A stretch of 35,346 nucleotides of DNA from Stramenopiles sp. TOSAG23-6 (Eukaryota; Sar). Position 1 is the first letter of the stretch; every line of letters starts with the position of its first letter. Positions 27,301 to 30,300 of the stretch are shown piece after piece. The translations under genes and the position numbers were made by a program. The notes under the pieces were generated by a model, which searched no databases, was not told the DNA's origin, and worked only from the letters and a program-made list of their open reading frames with translations. The stretch lies in the NCBI GenBank assembly GCA_900128565.1, contig LT635945.1:1-35346 (forward strand), in the 5' to 3' direction.

Positions 27301-30300
27301 GGGAGCTACACTACCTGACGGCGAATCTTGCGATTTGGCGTGTAAAAAAGGATTCACTGTTAAAGGAGAACAACCAATGTGTGATGGGGGTGCTTTCTCG
27401 CCAGGTTCAGTAACTTGTAAACCGAATGACTGTACTGTGGTTGGAATGCCTCTTGTTGATTTTTCAGATGGTTGGATAGCTTTAGGTGGTGGTGAATGCA
27501 AGAATGGGTACACTTTGAATCATTCATCAATTTGTTCATTGAAATGCATGGTAGGATATTCACCAAAAGGCCAGGGGCCTTGGTGTTCCTCGGGTAGTTT
27601 TGAAACTGGTTGGGCATTCTGTGAAGCTGATTCATGCACTGTTGACGAGGAACTAACTGCTGAAACTTCTGTTTTAAGTAGACGCCGTCTTGAAGAAAAC
27701 GCTCTACAAATACATCCAATGTTCAGTAATGGTAGTCGACGTCTCTCAAAAGATGTGTCTAGTGTTCAAAAATGCCACACTGGTGATGTTGTCGCACACG
27801 GTGAAGCATGCGCAATGACATGCCCACCAAATTATGCTTTGCAAGGAGAATACACACATTGCACTTGTGGTTTGTGGAGTGTCAGTTCAGTGACTTGTTC
27901 GTTATATGATAAAGCTGTTGATTGTATTATTGACAATAGTAAATTAAATTCATTACCTACGGGGGGTCTTCCCGACTCAGGTTGTTCAGATGGATTTTTA
28001 CTCAAGGATGGCTCCACATGTCACTTTGGCTGTAAGAAAGGTTACACAGTTACAGGTACACAGCCAACTTGTAATAAAGGAACAATGAATCTTGGAAATG
28101 TTTCATGTAAAGCTACGGGTTGTATTGTATCTGGTATGCAAGCGCCACTTAATGGAGATAAGCTTCCTGGTGCATGTTCTAACGGTCAACTTATTGAAGA
28201 TGGAAAATCGTGTTCACTTTCTTGTCTCCCAGGGTATGATATATCGGGAGCTCAGCCATCTTGTAGTTCCGGGAAATTTTCAAAAGGGACTGCAACGTGT
28301 GCTCCAAAAAATTGTACTGTTGCTGGATTGACTAAACCTACCAATGGTAAGTCTATCCCTTCTTCATGCAGTAATGGAAAGACTATCACACATGGAAGCA
28401 GCTGTAATCTTTCATGTTTAGATGCATATAATCTCAGTGGGAAACAACCATCGTGTAAAGCTGGTGTATTTGATCCAGGATGGGTAACATGTTCTCCAAA
28501 AGATTGTACAATACCCCAAAATTTTGTGATTCCAACAAACGTTCAAGGTACTTGCACCCCAGGTGGAAATTTATCTCATGGTGCCACGTGTAACTTATCA
28601 TGTAAAACGGATAAAGAGTATGCGTTTTCTGGCACACGGCCGTCATGTAATGCAGCAACTTTCAGTGCAGGAAATGTGGCATGTGCAGTGAAACAATCTG
28701 ATGATTGTAAAGTGAAACAAGGTGAAATTTCAACTCCATCGAATGGTTCACTCGCACCAGCGTGTAATGTTGGTCAAATATTAAAATTTGATTCTGAAGC
28801 AGAAGATTGTGTGAAATGTAATCAAGGGTATAAACTTTCGAACTCATTCGTTCAACCAAAATGTGGAAACAGTGGATCTATCGTTTATTCTCCGCCAACC
28901 ACAGTGTGTATTCCTGATGCATGTATTATAACAAATATGATTCCTCCTCAAAATGGAAAGGCACTTCCATCTGCTTGTACAAATGGGAAAACACTCAATC
29001 ATGGTAGTTCGTGTTTGATAGAGTGTGCTACTGGATATTCATTGGTTGGCAATCAGCCATCATGTTCAGCCGGCGCATTTAGTATCGGTTCAATTTACTG
29101 TAAACCGAAAAAGTGTACAATTAGTGGAATAGTACAGCCAACAAATGGCGCGTCACTTACTGGTGTTTGTGAAAATGGTCAATTTCTGGCACATGGACAC
29201 TCATGTGGTATCAAATGTAATCAAGGATATGATTTCAGTGGAAAACAACCATCTTGTAATGCAGGGGTATTTGATAAAGGTTGGTTTATTTGTAAACCAA
29301 AGGACTGTACAATACTACCAATGAATGTACCAACAAATGGTGCCCCACTACCAGATAATTGTAAAATCAACAAAGTTCTTAAACATGGACAAAAATGTGT
29401 TTTGACATGCCTGCCCAACTATTCGTTATCTGGCACGCTACCTTCTTGTTTGGCAGGTACATTTAGTCCAGGTAGTGTAAAATGCTTATCTACTGACAAT
29501 GCAAAGGATTGTCGAGTGAACAATATCTCACTATGTACCCCTGTTTCCAAAAATGGGGTTCTTGTTAAGAGTGGCACAAGCTGTGATCGTCGATGTGATG
29601 AAGGGTATACAGTAACTGGAACAAACCCATCTTGTACTAACGGCAATTTGACAAATACTGGTAAGGTATCATGTGTTGCAAATACTTGTATTGTAGCAGG
29701 GATGAAGACACTGGAAAATGGAGCAAGCCTTCCAGTAGATTGTACCAATGGAAAAATATTAGCAAATGGTGCCAAGTGTAGTCTTACATGCAATTCAGGA
29801 TATTCTCCGTCAGGTGAACAACCTTCATGTGACAAAGGAGTATTTAAGATTGGATCAGTTACTTGTGCGCCAAATAGTTGTACTGTTTCTAATTTGTCAA
29901 AACCTACAAATGGAAGCGATATTCCAACATATTGTACGAATGGAAAAGATATTGTTCATGGAAGTAGTTGTAAACTGACATGCGAGACTGGTTACTCAGT
30001 TTCCGGAAATCAACCATCTTGTAATCTTGGCAATTTCACTTCGGGTAATGTCTCTTGTTCTCCAAATAAATGTACTGTACCAGGTTCATATAGTGTTCCA
30101 CTAGATGCCGTGAAAAAAGGCGACCAAAGTTGTTCATCGGGAGAATCTATGAATCATGGTTCACAATGTTTATTTACTTGCAACGCACCGCATACTCTTA
30201 AAGGTACAAATCCATCATGTTCTGCAGGAAAATTTAACCCCGGTAGTACATTTTGTCATTGTACTGTAGTGGACATAAAAGCACCTCTAAATGGTTCAAT

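Larger units (their letters stand above)
305..30259 (+). repeat. Array of 26 four-module sushi-like super-units (A-B-C-D)
   Basis: Each module is about 65 residues with six cysteines; the second half follows the sushi/CCP pattern (C-x-x-GY-x-x-x-G-x-QPSC then a Gly/Phe turn and a last Cys). First cysteines of the A modules are at 305, 1145, 2219, 3059, 4577, 5630, 6419, 7481, 8816, 10148, 11486, 12830, 14345, 15485, 16595, 17843, 19463, 20339, 21431, 23780, 25184, 26273, 27047, 27923, 28706 and 29510. A usually begins with (S/D)C and ends GSLxC. B has GL-x-x-P-x-NG and ends GSIxC. C ends in FDPGWxxC, with Trp in 19 of 26 units and Tyr or Phe in two more. D carries F-A-L/I-SG in place of the usual GY and ends in a Thr/Ser linker. 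Units without insertions are about 750-880 bp; longer ones carry extra domains. Confidence 0.88.

Noticed and set aside
305-30259. CRISPR-like or satellite repeat array
   Set aside because: The periodicity is at protein level with diverged DNA, units are coding, and there are no constant short repeats with unique spacers.
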